A stretch of DNA of 64,000 nt from Candidatus Thiodiazotropha endoloripes. Lineage in GTDB: Bacteria; Pseudomonadota; Gammaproteobacteria; Chromatiales; Chromatiaceae. Numbering within the stretch: position 1 is the first letter of the stretch; every line of letters starts with the position of its first letter. Location of the stretch: the NCBI RefSeq assembly GCF_001708965.1, contig NZ_LVJW01000003.1:248001-312000 (forward strand). Direction: 5' to 3'. Below the pieces are notes generated by a model, which was not told the origin of the DNA, searched no databases, and saw only the letters and a program-made list of their open reading frames with translations. A program made the position numbers and the translations under genes. This document shows positions 44,950 to 54,191 of the stretch, one piece after another.

Positions 44950-45004
44950 ACCGGTGCACACAAGGACGACGAATCTGGGATTCAGCCTCCTCGTGTGAAC
45001 CGGT
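44950..45004. terminator. Large imperfect hairpin between fabV and the Mrp cluster
   Basis: ACCGGT at both ends, CACAC/GTGTG, AGG/CCT and GAATC/GATTC pair to form one long interrupted stem of about 55 bases, placed between two convergent operons. There is no T-run on either strand, so it may be a weak bidirectional terminator or an RNA-stabilising structure. Confidence 0.5.
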
Positions 45005-45011
45005 ATTCACC

Positions 45012-46721
45012 TCAGGCCAGCAGACCCAGGCTGAAGATGTCCAGTAACAGGAAAGCAAGGATCATCGAGATCCAGAACACCATGCTGCCGGTTGGCCAAC
45101 TCTCCGAGAGGTGGTATTTGGCCAGCGGGGACTTGCCGAACTGCTCTTGCACACCCTGTATCTGATTCGTAACCGTTGTCACCATCGACGCTTTAGCCCG
45201 TGCCAGAAGGTTTACGCTTCGATGGGTGCCAGCAGGAATCAATCTGCGGTAGAACCACTCGGCATCCAGGTTGACCGAATGCAGTTCCGGTGGGTAGAGC
45301 CCCTGTTTATTGAGCCAGACAAACGCCAGGGCGGAGAAGAACAGCAACTGTGTCTGCGCCAGTACATGGGTCAGGTCATAGGGCCAGTAGTCGACTTCCC
45401 AGGGCAGCAACGCATAGAGATACTGCGGCTGCATGCCGATAAAGAGACAGAGGAACGCGGCCACGCTCATGGCGACCAGCATGTTCGTCGGCGCCTCTTG
45501 GGTGCGTATGCCTGAATCGTGATGGAAGAAGGCGAAATAGGGGATCTTGATACCAGCGTGATGGAATACACCGGCCGAGGCGAACAGCATCAGCAGCCAG
45601 AAATAGCCATGGTTCTCCTGCATCAGCGCGGTCATCACCATCGACTTACTGACAAAGCCACTGAACAGCGGGAATGCGGAGATGGAGAGTGCGCCGATCA
45701 CACAGAGTGCGGTGGTTTTGGGCATCGATTTGTAAAGTCCGCCCAGGTCAGAGCCATTGATGTTGCCGACCCGGTAGAGTACCGCGCCCATGCTCATGAA
45801 CAGCAAACCTTTAAAGATCACATCACTGAATGCGTGAGCAACGGCACCGTTCAGTGCCAGTGCAGTGCCGATTCCGATACCGGTTACCATGAAGCCGACC
45901 TGGTTGATCAGACTGTAGGCTAATACCCGGCGCAGATCATTTTCGATTACCGCATAGAAGATCGGGAAGCAGGCCATGGTGACGCCGATATAGACCAGAA
46001 TCTCTTCACCGGCAAAGCCTCTGGCCAGGGAGTAGACGGCGACCTTGGTGGTGAAAGCGGAGAGAAAAACCGTGCCGGTCACGGTTGCTTCGGGATAGCC
46101 ATCGGTAAGCCAGGTGTGGAGGAACGGAAAGGCGCATTTGATGCCGAAGGCGATGAAGATCAACCAGCCGGCCACACCCACATCCAGGCCGATGTGATTG
46201 AATTCCAGTGTACCTGTCTGGTGGTAGTAGACCAGTGCACCGGCCAGCAGCAGTACCCCTGACAGAACCTGGTAGACCAGGTAGCGCATGCCGGCCTTCA
46301 ATGCCCGTTCCGTGCCTCGTGCCCAGATCAGAAACACAGAGCTGATGGCCAGCAGCTCCCAGAAAATGAAGAGGGTAATCAGGTCGCCGGAAAAGACCGC
46401 GCCAAGCGCGCTGCCCGCATACGTCATGCCCGCAATATGCTGTTTTGTATCCTTCACATGCAGGGCGTAGATGGCACCAAAGAAACTGGCGATACAGAAC
46501 AGATAACCGAACAGCAGACTGAGCTTGTCTGCGCGCAGGATGCTCAGCTCATAACCCATCACGCTGTAGGCGACATCGGTGCCGGGGTTGATGCCCTGCC
46601 AGAGATAGAGCCCGGTCACCACCGGCGTAGCCAGCAGTATCAGCTGCCGCGGCAGACCGCGGGTAAAGGCAGCCAGCAGTGCAGCAGCAAAAAAGAGCAG
46701 GAACGGAGGTAGCTCACTCAT
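45012..46721 (-). CDS. Mrp-type proton-pumping antiporter subunit D-like (third copy)
   Basis: About 569 residues, start at the ATG at 46721 (MSELPPF). A Proton_antipo_M (NuoL/M/N) membrane domain of about 14 helices: FSGDLITLFIFWELLAISSVFL, then GIKCAFPFLHTWLTDGYPEATV with its conserved Lys, and LAYSLINQVGFMVTGIGIGTA. The C-terminal extension of about 110 residues includes two more hydrophobic helices. It resembles the MrpA/NuoL side of the family. It is the last gene of the cluster and overlaps the small-protein gene by 8 bases. Confidence 0.88.
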   Translation of the reverse strand: MSELPPFLLFFAAALLAAFTRGLPRQLILLATPVVTGLYLWQGINPGTDVAYSVMGYELSILRADKLSLLFGYLFCIASFFGAIYALHVKDTKQHIAGMTYAGSALGAVFSGDLITLFIFWELLAISSVFLIWARGTERALKAGMRYLVYQVLSGVLLLAGALVYYHQTGTLEFNHIGLDVGVAGWLIFIAFGIKCAFPFLHTWLTDGYPEATVTGTVFLSAFTTKVAVYSLARGFAGEEILVYIGVTMACFPIFYAVIENDLRRVLAYSLINQVGFMVTGIGIGTALALNGAVAHAFSDVIFKGLLFMSMGAVLYRVGNINGSDLGGLYKSMPKTTALCVIGALSISAFPLFSGFVSKSMVMTALMQENHGYFWLLMLFASAGVFHHAGIKIPYFAFFHHDSGIRTQEAPTNMLVAMSVAAFLCLFIGMQPQYLYALLPWEVDYWPYDLTHVLAQTQLLFFSALAFVWLNKQGLYPPELHSVNLDAEWFYRRLIPAGTHRSVNLLARAKASMVTTVTNQIQGVQEQFGKSPLAKYHLSESWPTGSMVFWISMILAFLLLDIFSLGLLA

Positions 46722-46968
46722 CGTAATAATCTTCCCCACGCATCAGGACATTACGCATTTTCTTGGCAATCAAGACCAGCAGAACGCAGGCGACAAAACC
46801 GTATATGGCATAAAAGGCCGGCAGTTTCTCCCAGACAAAGCCGATGTGGCGGTGCAGGACCAGGTCGAGCACGACTAACAGAACGCAAATGGCATAGAAC
46901 CCTTTGAGCAGGCGATCGACATTCTCCTGCCGGTCAAAGATATGGATTTTCTCTTTTTCATCTGACAT
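46714..46968 (-). CDS. Small membrane protein of the Mrp cluster
   Basis: 84 residues with two membrane helices (FYAICVLLVVLDLVLH and FYAIYGFVACVLLVLIA) between polar ends that are acidic and basic. It lies between two MrpD-like genes with 1 base to spare upstream and 8 bases overlap downstream, so it is almost certainly a cluster component. It is not one of the classical MrpA-G subunits; I know no function. Confidence 0.75.
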   Translation of the reverse strand: MSDEKEKIHIFDRQENVDRLLKGFYAICVLLVVLDLVLHRHIGFVWEKLPAFYAIYGFVACVLLVLIAKKMRNVLMRGEDYYDE

Positions 46969-46969
46969 G

Positions 46970-48436
46970 TCAGTAGCCTCCGACAGCTAAACTCGCCAGT
47001 CGATAGAAGGGATCTGGGTAGAAGAAGAGGATGATGCAGGCGGTCGATGTGATCACCATCGCCAGCAGTATCGACTTCGGTGCTTCCTCGATCTCTGTGT
47101 AGTGTTCTCCACTTTCCGGTTTACTGAAGAATCCCCGGATCGGGATCGGCAGCAGATAGATGATGTTGAGCAGCGAGCTGATCATCAACACCGCGAGCAG
47201 TAATAGCTGAGTGGTTTCGACCGCACCCAGCGCCAGGTACCACTTACTCCACATGCCACCGAAAGGCGGCAGACCGATGATGCTCAGGGTGCCGATAAAA
47301 AAGGCGGTAAAGGTGACGGGCATGGCGCGTCCCAGTCCGTTCAGTTCGCTGACCTTCTTTTTATGCCAGGCGACGAAGATTGCGCCAGCAGCGAAGAACA
47401 GTGTGATCTTGGCAAAGGCGTGCATCGCAATATGCATCGAGGCGCCGATCAGGCCAGCTTTGCTGGCCAGCATCGCCCCCAGAACGATGTAACTCAGCTG
47501 GCTGACGGTGGAGTAAGCGAGCCGCGCCTTCAGGTTGTCCTTGGTCATCGCAACCATGGAGGCGATCAATATGGTGGCGGCGGCCATCCAGATCAGCCCG
47601 CCGGTGACGTCATTGGAGAGGATGAAATCACTGCCAAAGATGTAAATCGTCACCTTGAGTATGGTGAAGACACCGGCCTTGACCACAGCGACCGCATGCA
47701 GCAGGGCGCTGACCGGAGTGGGTGCCACCATCGCCGCAGGTAACCAGCGGTGAAAAGGCATTACGGCGGCTTTGCCGATGCCGAACAGGAACAGCGCATA
47801 GAGCAGACCGGCCCAGGCGGGATCGATATGGCCGGAGAGAATACCGCCCGGTTCAAAGTCGACACGGCCGGTCAGCGACCAGGTCACCAGTATGCCGAGC
47901 AGGAACAGGGCGATCGATGTGCCCAGCAGAATACCGAGATAGACCCGCCCGCCCTGCTTCGCTTCCGGGGTACCGGCATGGGTGACCAGGGGGTAGGTTG
48001 AGAGGGTCAGCAATTCATAGAACAGGAACAGGGTAAACAGATTGGCGGAGAAGGCGATGCCCATGGTGGCGGCGATAGAGACCGCGAAGGCCGCAAAGAA
48101 CCGGGTTTGATTCTGTTCGTTGTGGCCCCGCATGTAACCGATGGCATAGATTGAGGTAACCAGCCAGAGAATGCCGGCAATCAGCGCAAACAGCATGCCC
48201 AGCGCTTCGATCTTGAAGCTGATGGCAATGCCGGGTACTGGCTCGATCAGGGTCAGGGCGAACGTCTCGCCATCCATGAAGCGGTTTGCCAGAACCACCA
48301 CAAGCGCGGCAATCAATGCCGAACAGAGCAGGGTTACCCCTTCCCTGACATCCGGGTTGCGGCGGGTGATGATTATACCGGCTGCTCCCGCCAGTGGCAG
48401 CAGCAGGATCGTCAGCAGCAATGTCTCGGCACTCAT
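46970..48436 (-). CDS. mrpD: Mrp antiporter subunit D-like (second copy)
   Basis: 488 residues with about 14 membrane helices of the Proton_antipo_M family: FSANLFTLFLFYELLTLSTYPLV (with the key Glu), FGIGKAAVMPFHRWLPAAM (with the conserved Lys) and ARLAYSTVSQLSYIVLGAML. It overlaps the upstream D gene by 4 bases. In Mrp complexes such subunits couple H+ movement to Na+/K+ export. Confidence 0.9.
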   Translation of the reverse strand: MSAETLLLTILLLPLAGAAGIIITRRNPDVREGVTLLCSALIAALVVVLANRFMDGETFALTLIEPVPGIAISFKIEALGMLFALIAGILWLVTSIYAIGYMRGHNEQNQTRFFAAFAVSIAATMGIAFSANLFTLFLFYELLTLSTYPLVTHAGTPEAKQGGRVYLGILLGTSIALFLLGILVTWSLTGRVDFEPGGILSGHIDPAWAGLLYALFLFGIGKAAVMPFHRWLPAAMVAPTPVSALLHAVAVVKAGVFTILKVTIYIFGSDFILSNDVTGGLIWMAAATILIASMVAMTKDNLKARLAYSTVSQLSYIVLGAMLASKAGLIGASMHIAMHAFAKITLFFAAGAIFVAWHKKKVSELNGLGRAMPVTFTAFFIGTLSIIGLPPFGGMWSKWYLALGAVETTQLLLLAVLMISSLLNIIYLLPIPIRGFFSKPESGEHYTEIEEAPKSILLAMVITSTACIILFFYPDPFYRLASLAVGGY

Positions 48437-49908
48437 GGCTTCATCCCCCCGAGAATTGCGGCGGCTTGTTCAGCAACTCCCACCGTCAGGTCTGTATCCA
48501 GGCCGAAATAGATGTTGGCGAGCACCAGGCCCCAGGTCGGTACGAGTAACATTAACGGTGCTTCGGTCACGACCTTGCCGTTATCGGTTACCGGTTTGAA
48601 ATAGAGGGCTTCGATCAATTTACCCACATAAACAACAGCCAGCAGAGAGCCAATCAGAATCACGGCAACCGGGATCCATGCGGATTGTTCCAGGGCCGCT
48701 GTCACCAGGTACCACTTACTGATAAATCCGGCCGTGCCCGGTACACCAACCAAGCTCAGGCCACCGATGACAATCGCACCGAATGTCCAGGGCATAGCCC
48801 GGCCAAGGCCATGAATCTGATCAAGACGGCATGAATCGATACGGTAGATGATGGCACCAATGGCCATGAACAGCGCGCCTTTCATCAGCGCATGGTTGAA
48901 TAGATGAATCAGGGTTGCCGTCAGACCGGTTGTCGTGGCAAAGCCGATCCCCAGAACCATGTAACCGATTTGAGCCACACTGGAGTAGGCCAGCAGTCGC
49001 TTGATGTTTTTCTGGTAGATGGCGTAAACCGATGCACTTAGAACACCGGCCATACCTGCAAGGATAAACAGCTCGTCAGCGGGGGTGGTGATGGTGAAGG
49101 TCTGCGGAAATACGGTGAACAGGATGCGCAGCATCACATACACGGCGACTTTGGTGGCCGTTGCGGCAAGAAAAACGGTGACCACTGTGGGCGCGTAGGT
49201 GTAGGCGTTCGGTAGCCAGAGGTGCAGGGGAAACAGTGCCAGCTTCAGGGCGATACCGACCATGATGAAGGTAAAGCCGGTCACCACGGTATTAAGGTGC
49301 AGTACGCTGGGCAGGATATTCGCCATATCCTGCATATTCAACGTACCGGTTTGGGAATAGAGCAGACCCACCCCGATCAGGTAGAAGGTGGCGCCGATGG
49401 TGCCCATGATCAGGTATTGGTAGGAGGAAGTGAACGCCTGCCTGCTTTTGCCAAGGCTGATCAGTGCATAGGAGGAGAGTGAAGAGATCTCCAGGAAGAC
49501 GAAGACATTGAAGATGTCACCGGTCTGGGTAATACCGAGCAGTCCAGTCAGACAGAGCAGTAAGGCACTGTAAAAAGTCGGTATTTTCTCTTCCGGTATC
49601 TCCCGCTCCACACTGTGCAGTGCATAGGGCAGGGTGAGTGCAGCAATGACCGCAACGATCAGGGCGACAAAGGCGTTCACCGCATCAATGCGGTACTCAA
49701 TTCCCCATGGGGGTGCCCAACCACCAAGTTCATAACTGATGGTCCCACCTTGAAGCACCGACCCGAGCTGGATTCCGGCAAACACGGCACAAGCGATGGA
49801 CACGGCAAACGAGGCCGCCCAAGGCAACCGGCCACGGGGTAATACGGCCACCAGGGGTGCCGCAATCAGCGGTACAACGACCAGCAGCAGACTAATATGA
49901 TTTCCCAT
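48433..49908 (-). CDS. mrpD: Mrp antiporter subunit D-like (first copy)
   Basis: 491 residues of the Proton_antipo_M family: TGDIFNVFVFLEISSLSSYAL carries the conserved Glu, MVGIALKLALFPLHLWLPNAY the conserved Lys, and LLAYSSVAQIGYMVLGIGF the loop motif. It follows mrpC with a 1-base overlap, which is the usual place of MrpD, so this copy is the best candidate for the true MrpD. Confidence 0.92.
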   Translation of the reverse strand: MGNHISLLLVVVPLIAAPLVAVLPRGRLPWAASFAVSIACAVFAGIQLGSVLQGGTISYELGGWAPPWGIEYRIDAVNAFVALIVAVIAALTLPYALHSVEREIPEEKIPTFYSALLLCLTGLLGITQTGDIFNVFVFLEISSLSSYALISLGKSRQAFTSSYQYLIMGTIGATFYLIGVGLLYSQTGTLNMQDMANILPSVLHLNTVVTGFTFIMVGIALKLALFPLHLWLPNAYTYAPTVVTVFLAATATKVAVYVMLRILFTVFPQTFTITTPADELFILAGMAGVLSASVYAIYQKNIKRLLAYSSVAQIGYMVLGIGFATTTGLTATLIHLFNHALMKGALFMAIGAIIYRIDSCRLDQIHGLGRAMPWTFGAIVIGGLSLVGVPGTAGFISKWYLVTAALEQSAWIPVAVILIGSLLAVVYVGKLIEALYFKPVTDNGKVVTEAPLMLLVPTWGLVLANIYFGLDTDLTVGVAEQAAAILGGMKP

Positions 49909-50264
49909 TACAGCGAGTGATCCAGATTATGAATTTCATCTTCTTCGATGGTTCCGTAGGTTTCCTTGATACGTACCACCAAAGCCAGCGCCAGTGCCGT
50001 CGTCGCCACGCCAACCACGATGGCGGTGAGGATAAGGACATGGGGTAGCGGGTTTGAATAGACTTTGACACCTTCAGCGATAATAGGCGCTGCACCTCCC
50101 TCCACCGTGCCCATGCTGATATAAAGGAAAAAAACCGAAACCTGGAAGATATTCAGGCCGATGATTTTTTTAACCAGGTTGCCACGGCTGATCACCGTAT
50201 AGAGCCCGACCATCATCAAAATGATCACGATCCAGTAGTTATAGTGGCCAATAAAGAATTCCAT
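49908..50264 (-). CDS. mrpC: Mrp antiporter subunit C (NuoK-like)
   Basis: 118 residues with three membrane helices: YWIVIILMMVGLYTVIS, KIIGLNIFQVSVFFLYIS and PHVLILTAIVVGVATTALALALVVRI, matching MnhC/MrpC, a NuoK homologue. It shares 1-base overlaps with both neighbours. Together with B and D it forms part of the ion-translocating core. Confidence 0.93.
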   Translation of the reverse strand: MEFFIGHYNYWIVIILMMVGLYTVISRGNLVKKIIGLNIFQVSVFFLYISMGTVEGGAAPIIAEGVKVYSNPLPHVLILTAIVVGVATTALALALVVRIKETYGTIEEDEIHNLDHSL

Positions 50265-50683
50265 TACTCTCTGCCCCTGCCTGCAAAGGCAAAAAATAGA
50301 ATCAACATGGCGGCAGCCACCGTGATGCCGACACCCAGTTCGACCAGCAGGATACCCAGGTGCTGGCCGGCAATCTGATTGCTGCCCAGAAGTGTGTAGT
50401 CGAGATAGTTGCTGCCCAAAATCAGGGACTCTATTCCCACCCCGGCATAGATCACCACGCCGAGTGACGCCAGGATGCGCAACCAGTGGTGAGGGATAAT
50501 CTTTTCTGCGGTTTCGAGTCCGAAAACCAGGCTGTAGAGGATGAAGGCGGCACTGAAGATAACCCCGGCCTGGAAGCCTCCGCCGGGTCCGAAATCTCCA
50601 TGAAACTGGACATAGAGTGCAAACAGGATAATCAGCGGAATAACGAACTTTGCTATGACATGCAGGATCAGATTAGGCCTCAT
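50264..50683 (-). CDS. mrpB: Mrp antiporter subunit B
   Basis: 139 residues from the ATG at 50683, which has GAGGAGG upstream; the frame extends to 50734 but that start lies inside the previous gene. Four helices and the MnhB signature FHGDFGPGGGFQAGVIFSAAF. The overlap with the DUF4040 gene is 11 bases. Confidence 0.93.
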   Translation of the reverse strand: MRPNLILHVIAKFVIPLIILFALYVQFHGDFGPGGGFQAGVIFSAAFILYSLVFGLETAEKIIPHHWLRILASLGVVIYAGVGIESLILGSNYLDYTLLGSNQIAGQHLGILLVELGVGITVAAAMLILFFAFAGRGRE

Positions 50684-51263
50684 CTTGTGCCTCCTCATCC
50701 TCTGTTTTGAGTGCCGGTTTCGGGCGCTTGCCACCGATCAGCAGCAGTACCGCTACCGCGGCGGTGAAGATCACGGTGACTTCGCCCAGGGTGTCAAAGC
50801 CGCGATAACTCGCCAGTACTGCGGTTACCGTATTCGGTACCCCGGTGTCGGGCATCGAGTTTTCCAGATAAAAACGTGCGACGTGTGTCTGTGACGGGGC
50901 ATCCGGGGAACCAAAGTTTGGTATGTCCCAAGTGCCGTAAACCAGCGCCGAACCGGTGACTATCACGACGATCAGCGGTAGCCATGCGGTGTGAGCCTGC
51001 GGCGCCTCGTCGTAGTAGGGCTCTTTCGGTCGCTTGACCAGGGCCAGGGTCGCCAGCATCAAGACCGTGGAGATACCCGCACCCACGGCTGCTTCGGTAA
51101 AGGCCACATCGGGCGCATCCATCACCACGAACAGACCGGCAGAGAGCAGGCTGAAGATTCCGAACAGCATCACGGTCGCAAACAGATTGGTCATGCGCAT
51201 GATTGCGATGGAGGTGGTCGCCAAAAAGGTGAGTAGAATAATATCGACTACAACATCAATCAT
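50673..51263 (-). CDS. DUF4040/MbhE-type antiporter subunit (MrpA C-terminal equivalent)
   Basis: 196 residues. The first 80 form the DUF4040 domain (MDAPDVAFTEAAVGAGISTVLMLATLAL), which in MrpA forms the C-terminal part together with an MbhE-like region, seen here after about residue 95 (NTVTAVLASYRGFDTLGEVTVI). Thus the C-terminal half of MrpA is a separate protein in this cluster, and no full-length MrpA of 800 residues is present. Confidence 0.88.
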   Translation of the reverse strand: MIDVVVDIILLTFLATTSIAIMRMTNLFATVMLFGIFSLLSAGLFVVMDAPDVAFTEAAVGAGISTVLMLATLALVKRPKEPYYDEAPQAHTAWLPLIVVIVTGSALVYGTWDIPNFGSPDAPSQTHVARFYLENSMPDTGVPNTVTAVLASYRGFDTLGEVTVIFTAAVAVLLLIGGKRPKPALKTEDEEAQDEA

Positions 51264-51283
51264 GATTTTTCACTCCCACCGGC

Positions 51284-51586
51284 TTATTTCTGGTCAAGCT
51301 TGGGCTTGAGACCGCTGTGTTGTGCTGCGTATGCCAGCGCATGAGAAGCAGTCGGGCTGGTAAAAAATAGGAATATGAAGATCAGGGCCAGTTTAAAGGC
51401 CGCAATACTCCATCCGGCCTGCAGCGCGAGACCCAGCAGAATCATCAAGGCACTCAGGGTATCGGTTATTCCGATCGCGTGCAGGCGGGTATAGAAGTCG
51501 GGAAAGCGGTGGATCCCAATTCCGCCGACGATGCCGAGCGCAGCGCCAACCAACAGAAAGATCGAACTGAGAATATCGATAATCAC
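51284..51586 (-). CDS. mrpG: Mrp antiporter subunit G
   Basis: 100 residues with three membrane helices: LSSIFLLVGAALGIVGGIGI, then the family motif RFPDFYTRLHAIGITDTLSAL, then a helix ending in FFTSPTASHALAYAA. It overlaps mrpF by 4 bases. Confidence 0.93.
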   Translation of the reverse strand: MIIDILSSIFLLVGAALGIVGGIGIHRFPDFYTRLHAIGITDTLSALMILLGLALQAGWSIAAFKLALIFIFLFFTSPTASHALAYAAQHSGLKPKLDQK

Positions 51587-51882
51587 TTCGGCTCTCCCTG
51601 TTTCGCATCACCATCGAGGCTGTCCGAGGTGTGAAAATTACCCTGTTCGACCAGCTTGAGGGCGGCGACGACACCAATGAAATTGATCAGTGCATAGACC
51701 AGTGCAATGTCCAGTACATCGGTTCTGCCGGATAGAAAAGCCAAAACCGCAATCAACAGCACCGTTTTGGTGCCATGCATGTTAACCGCCGCAATACGGT
51801 CATAGGTCGTAGGCCCTGATAGCGCGCGCGCGAGGGCCAATCCCATGGTGACCAGGATCGCCAGTGAAGCTGCAATATACAT
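51583..51882 (-). CDS. mrpF: Mrp antiporter subunit F
   Basis: 99 residues with three membrane helices and the MnhF signature RALSGPTTYDRIAAVNMHGT, which carries the conserved Asp. It overlaps mrpE by one base (TAATG) and mrpG by four. Confidence 0.93.
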   Translation of the reverse strand: MYIAASLAILVTMGLALARALSGPTTYDRIAAVNMHGTKTVLLIAVLAFLSGRTDVLDIALVYALINFIGVVAALKLVEQGNFHTSDSLDGDAKQGEPK

Positions 51883-52358
51883 TATTCTTTGAAAACCCGG
51901 TTGGTAATCTCTTTCGACATGGTGTCGGTGGCCAGATCGGCGGCTGCCTCCTTGCTGAGCGCATGCACAGTGAGGCTCTCTTCCGATATCTTAATCGTGA
52001 CCGTTCCAGGGGTCAGTGTAATGGAATTGGCATAAATCACAGCCCCGAGGTCGGTTTGTTGCGACTGAGGGATCTCAATCATCTGTGGACTGATCGGTGT
52101 TTTTTCCCAGCTTAGGATCCGTTTGATTACGTCGATATTCGCTTTGATAATCTCGCCGAACAGATAGAAATAGTAACTGGGGAATTTTAATGAGAGATGC
52201 AGCGGGTAGCTTTCGTGATCGATGACATTCATCCGGTGGGATAGGAATGCCGTGAGTGCAATCGAAACTGCCCCCAGGCCCAGCAGCAGGGGTTCGAAAT
52301 GTCCGGACAAGGCGATCCAGAACAGAAACAGCAGTACGACAAAGCTAAAATATCTCAT
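51882..52358 (-). CDS. mrpE: Mrp antiporter subunit E
   Basis: 158 residues, first gene of the cluster. Two membrane helices at the N-terminus, then a cytoplasmic domain typical of MnhE: KFPSYYFYLFGEIIKANIDVI and ANSITLTPGTVTIKISEESLTVHAL. The whole cluster is read on the minus strand from here to 45012. Confidence 0.93.
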   Translation of the reverse strand: MRYFSFVVLLFLFWIALSGHFEPLLLGLGAVSIALTAFLSHRMNVIDHESYPLHLSLKFPSYYFYLFGEIIKANIDVIKRILSWEKTPISPQMIEIPQSQQTDLGAVIYANSITLTPGTVTIKISEESLTVHALSKEAAADLATDTMSKEITNRVFKE

Positions 52359-52730
52359 TTCGATGGTCTAGGTTGATTCGTGTTTTCAAATGACCCGCGC
52401 GCCCGGACAGATTATTGCATGATTCCTGGATCTGTTCCGCTGCGGTCTTGAATCCGCCTGTCTTAGAATGTTACGGCGATTACCCGTTGCGATGATATGA
52501 CAGTGATGGGTTAAAATCCAGCTGAGGTGACCGTACAAACCCTCTCACTGGCGACTTTTCCACATGATGCGGCAAGCCGGGCCAGGGTGACCAACATGAA
52601 ATGTTTATTGTCGTCGATGCTGTCTGATGAGCTGCTGGAGTCTGGTTGGGGAAAGCGGTTTTTTCATTTGACCAACTTATATAATAGGAGTAGCCACAAA
52701 CGCCGGCATCCGGCTATCCTGATGTTATCT
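52359..52730. other. Intergenic region with Mrp promoter
   Basis: Downstream end of the HD-phosphohydrolase gene and promoter area of the Mrp cluster. No gene is seen and no operator stands out. Confidence 0.4.
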
Positions 52731-53951
52731 TCATACGGAAACAGCAAGTTTCAAGCATGTCTCCGGTTCCGCCTTTACGAGCTCGACCAGATCGGTATCC
52801 AGATGACCCGATTCGGCCATTTCTCCGATCAACTCAAGTATCTTCGGCAGTGCCATCGCTGCCCGATAGGGGCGATCCTGGGCGAGTGCCTGAAACACGT
52901 CGGCCACGGCGATGATCCTGGCCTCCCGAGTCAACTCCTCACCGATTCGACGAAAGGGGTATCCCTGTCCATTGGGGGCTTCATGATGGTAGGCGGCCCA
53001 TAGGGCGATATCCTCGATCCCCTCGATTTCACGCAGTACCTGGTAGGTCTCAAAACTGTGTCGGTGGAGCAACAGCTTGTCGTCGGCGTCCAAAGGCCCA
53101 GGTTTGTCGAGAACCTGATCCGGCACCCGCAGCTTGCCCAGGTCATGGAGCAGTCCGGCCACTTCGATGCGCTCGCAGGTATCGAAAGCCATACTCGAGC
53201 GCTCGGCCAAGTGGCGTGCCAGGCGTGAAACCCCGACGGAGTGTTCGAAGGTGAAGTGGCTCTTGGCATCGACGATGGTGGCGAAAATACGCGCCATCTG
53301 TTTCAGTTTTTCAAAAGAGACCGGTTGCGGGGTAGTGAATCGCTCCATGTCGAAGAGAAAGCGCTGCAGGTGGGGTGGTTCCAGCATCATCCAGAACGCC
53401 TCAGAGTTTGAAACCAGCACAAATAGTTCCACCAGATCGGGGCTGAACAGGGTTCCGGCATACTCCTGAATCTCCTTACGGATATTCCCGGTCTGTTGAA
53501 GCAGATCCTTACCATAGTGGATGGCAGATAGTGCATCGACCCGGTCGACCATGAAGATCAGGTTGGCGTCGCGGGCGATTTCAGGTTTCACATCGCTTTC
53601 CAGCAGAGACTCCCAAGGCGTATGGTGGTAGCGCACGACCTGGGCGTAATCGTGAAAATAGGAGAAGCTCTCAAGCAGGGTTGCGCCGATCGCGGAGTGG
53701 GCATCGGCTCCCTCCCAAACCATCTCCTCAACCAGATGGGTATGTTCCTCCGTGGAAGAGACACCGCAGTCGTGCAGCATGCCGATGTGGAACAGGCGCT
53801 CACGAGCCTCCTTGTCCATGCCCATCATCTCAGCGCACTTGAATGCCATGTAGCCCACCCGCTTACCGTGGGCAGTTTCGTCGACCCCGACCAGGTCCAG
53901 TGCGTCGGCCAGGGCGTAGACGACCTGACGCAAATCGATTGAAACAGTCAC
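52731..53951 (-). CDS. HD-domain (HD-GYP-like) phosphohydrolase
   Basis: 406 residues with two HD regions. The first (about 10-110) keeps HDCGV but looks incomplete. The second (from about 225) has the full HD-GYP-like set: HSVGVSRLARHLAERS, LLHDLGKLRVPDQVL, then HRHSFETYQVL and HHEAPNGQGYPFR, the GYP loop with Asn in place of the usual Asp. HD-GYP proteins hydrolyse c-di-GMP to GMP, so this is a likely phosphodiesterase in the network of this window. The GTG start has AGGGGGGAT 8 bases upstream. No receiver domain. Confidence 0.87.
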   Translation of the reverse strand: MTVSIDLRQVVYALADALDLVGVDETAHGKRVGYMAFKCAEMMGMDKEARERLFHIGMLHDCGVSSTEEHTHLVEEMVWEGADAHSAIGATLLESFSYFHDYAQVVRYHHTPWESLLESDVKPEIARDANLIFMVDRVDALSAIHYGKDLLQQTGNIRKEIQEYAGTLFSPDLVELFVLVSNSEAFWMMLEPPHLQRFLFDMERFTTPQPVSFEKLKQMARIFATIVDAKSHFTFEHSVGVSRLARHLAERSSMAFDTCERIEVAGLLHDLGKLRVPDQVLDKPGPLDADDKLLLHRHSFETYQVLREIEGIEDIALWAAYHHEAPNGQGYPFRRIGEELTREARIIAVADVFQALAQDRPYRAAMALPKILELIGEMAESGHLDTDLVELVKAEPETCLKLAVSV

Positions 53952-54191
53952 GATAATAGATCCCCCCTATGTGAGCATGGTAGCGTCTGGCATCGAAAAG
54001 TCTTTAATAATGTAGGGGTATTGGGCCTGGAAACAGTTCTCGTTTTCACCACTTAATTGTGATTGGTAGAGAGTTTTGAGTGTTGAGGATCTCTGTCAGA
54101 CGGCACTCTTCAGGTGTCTCTCCAGTTGTGTCAACAGAATCTGGTCCTGTCCTTGTCAGGTTTTTTTAACTCCTAGGCTGTCGAAGTCTGA

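Noticed and set aside
45012-52358. Membrane arm of a respiratory complex I or a hydrogenase
   Set aside because: Mrp-specific subunits E, F and G are present and no hydrogenase or NADH-dehydrogenase catalytic genes adjoin.
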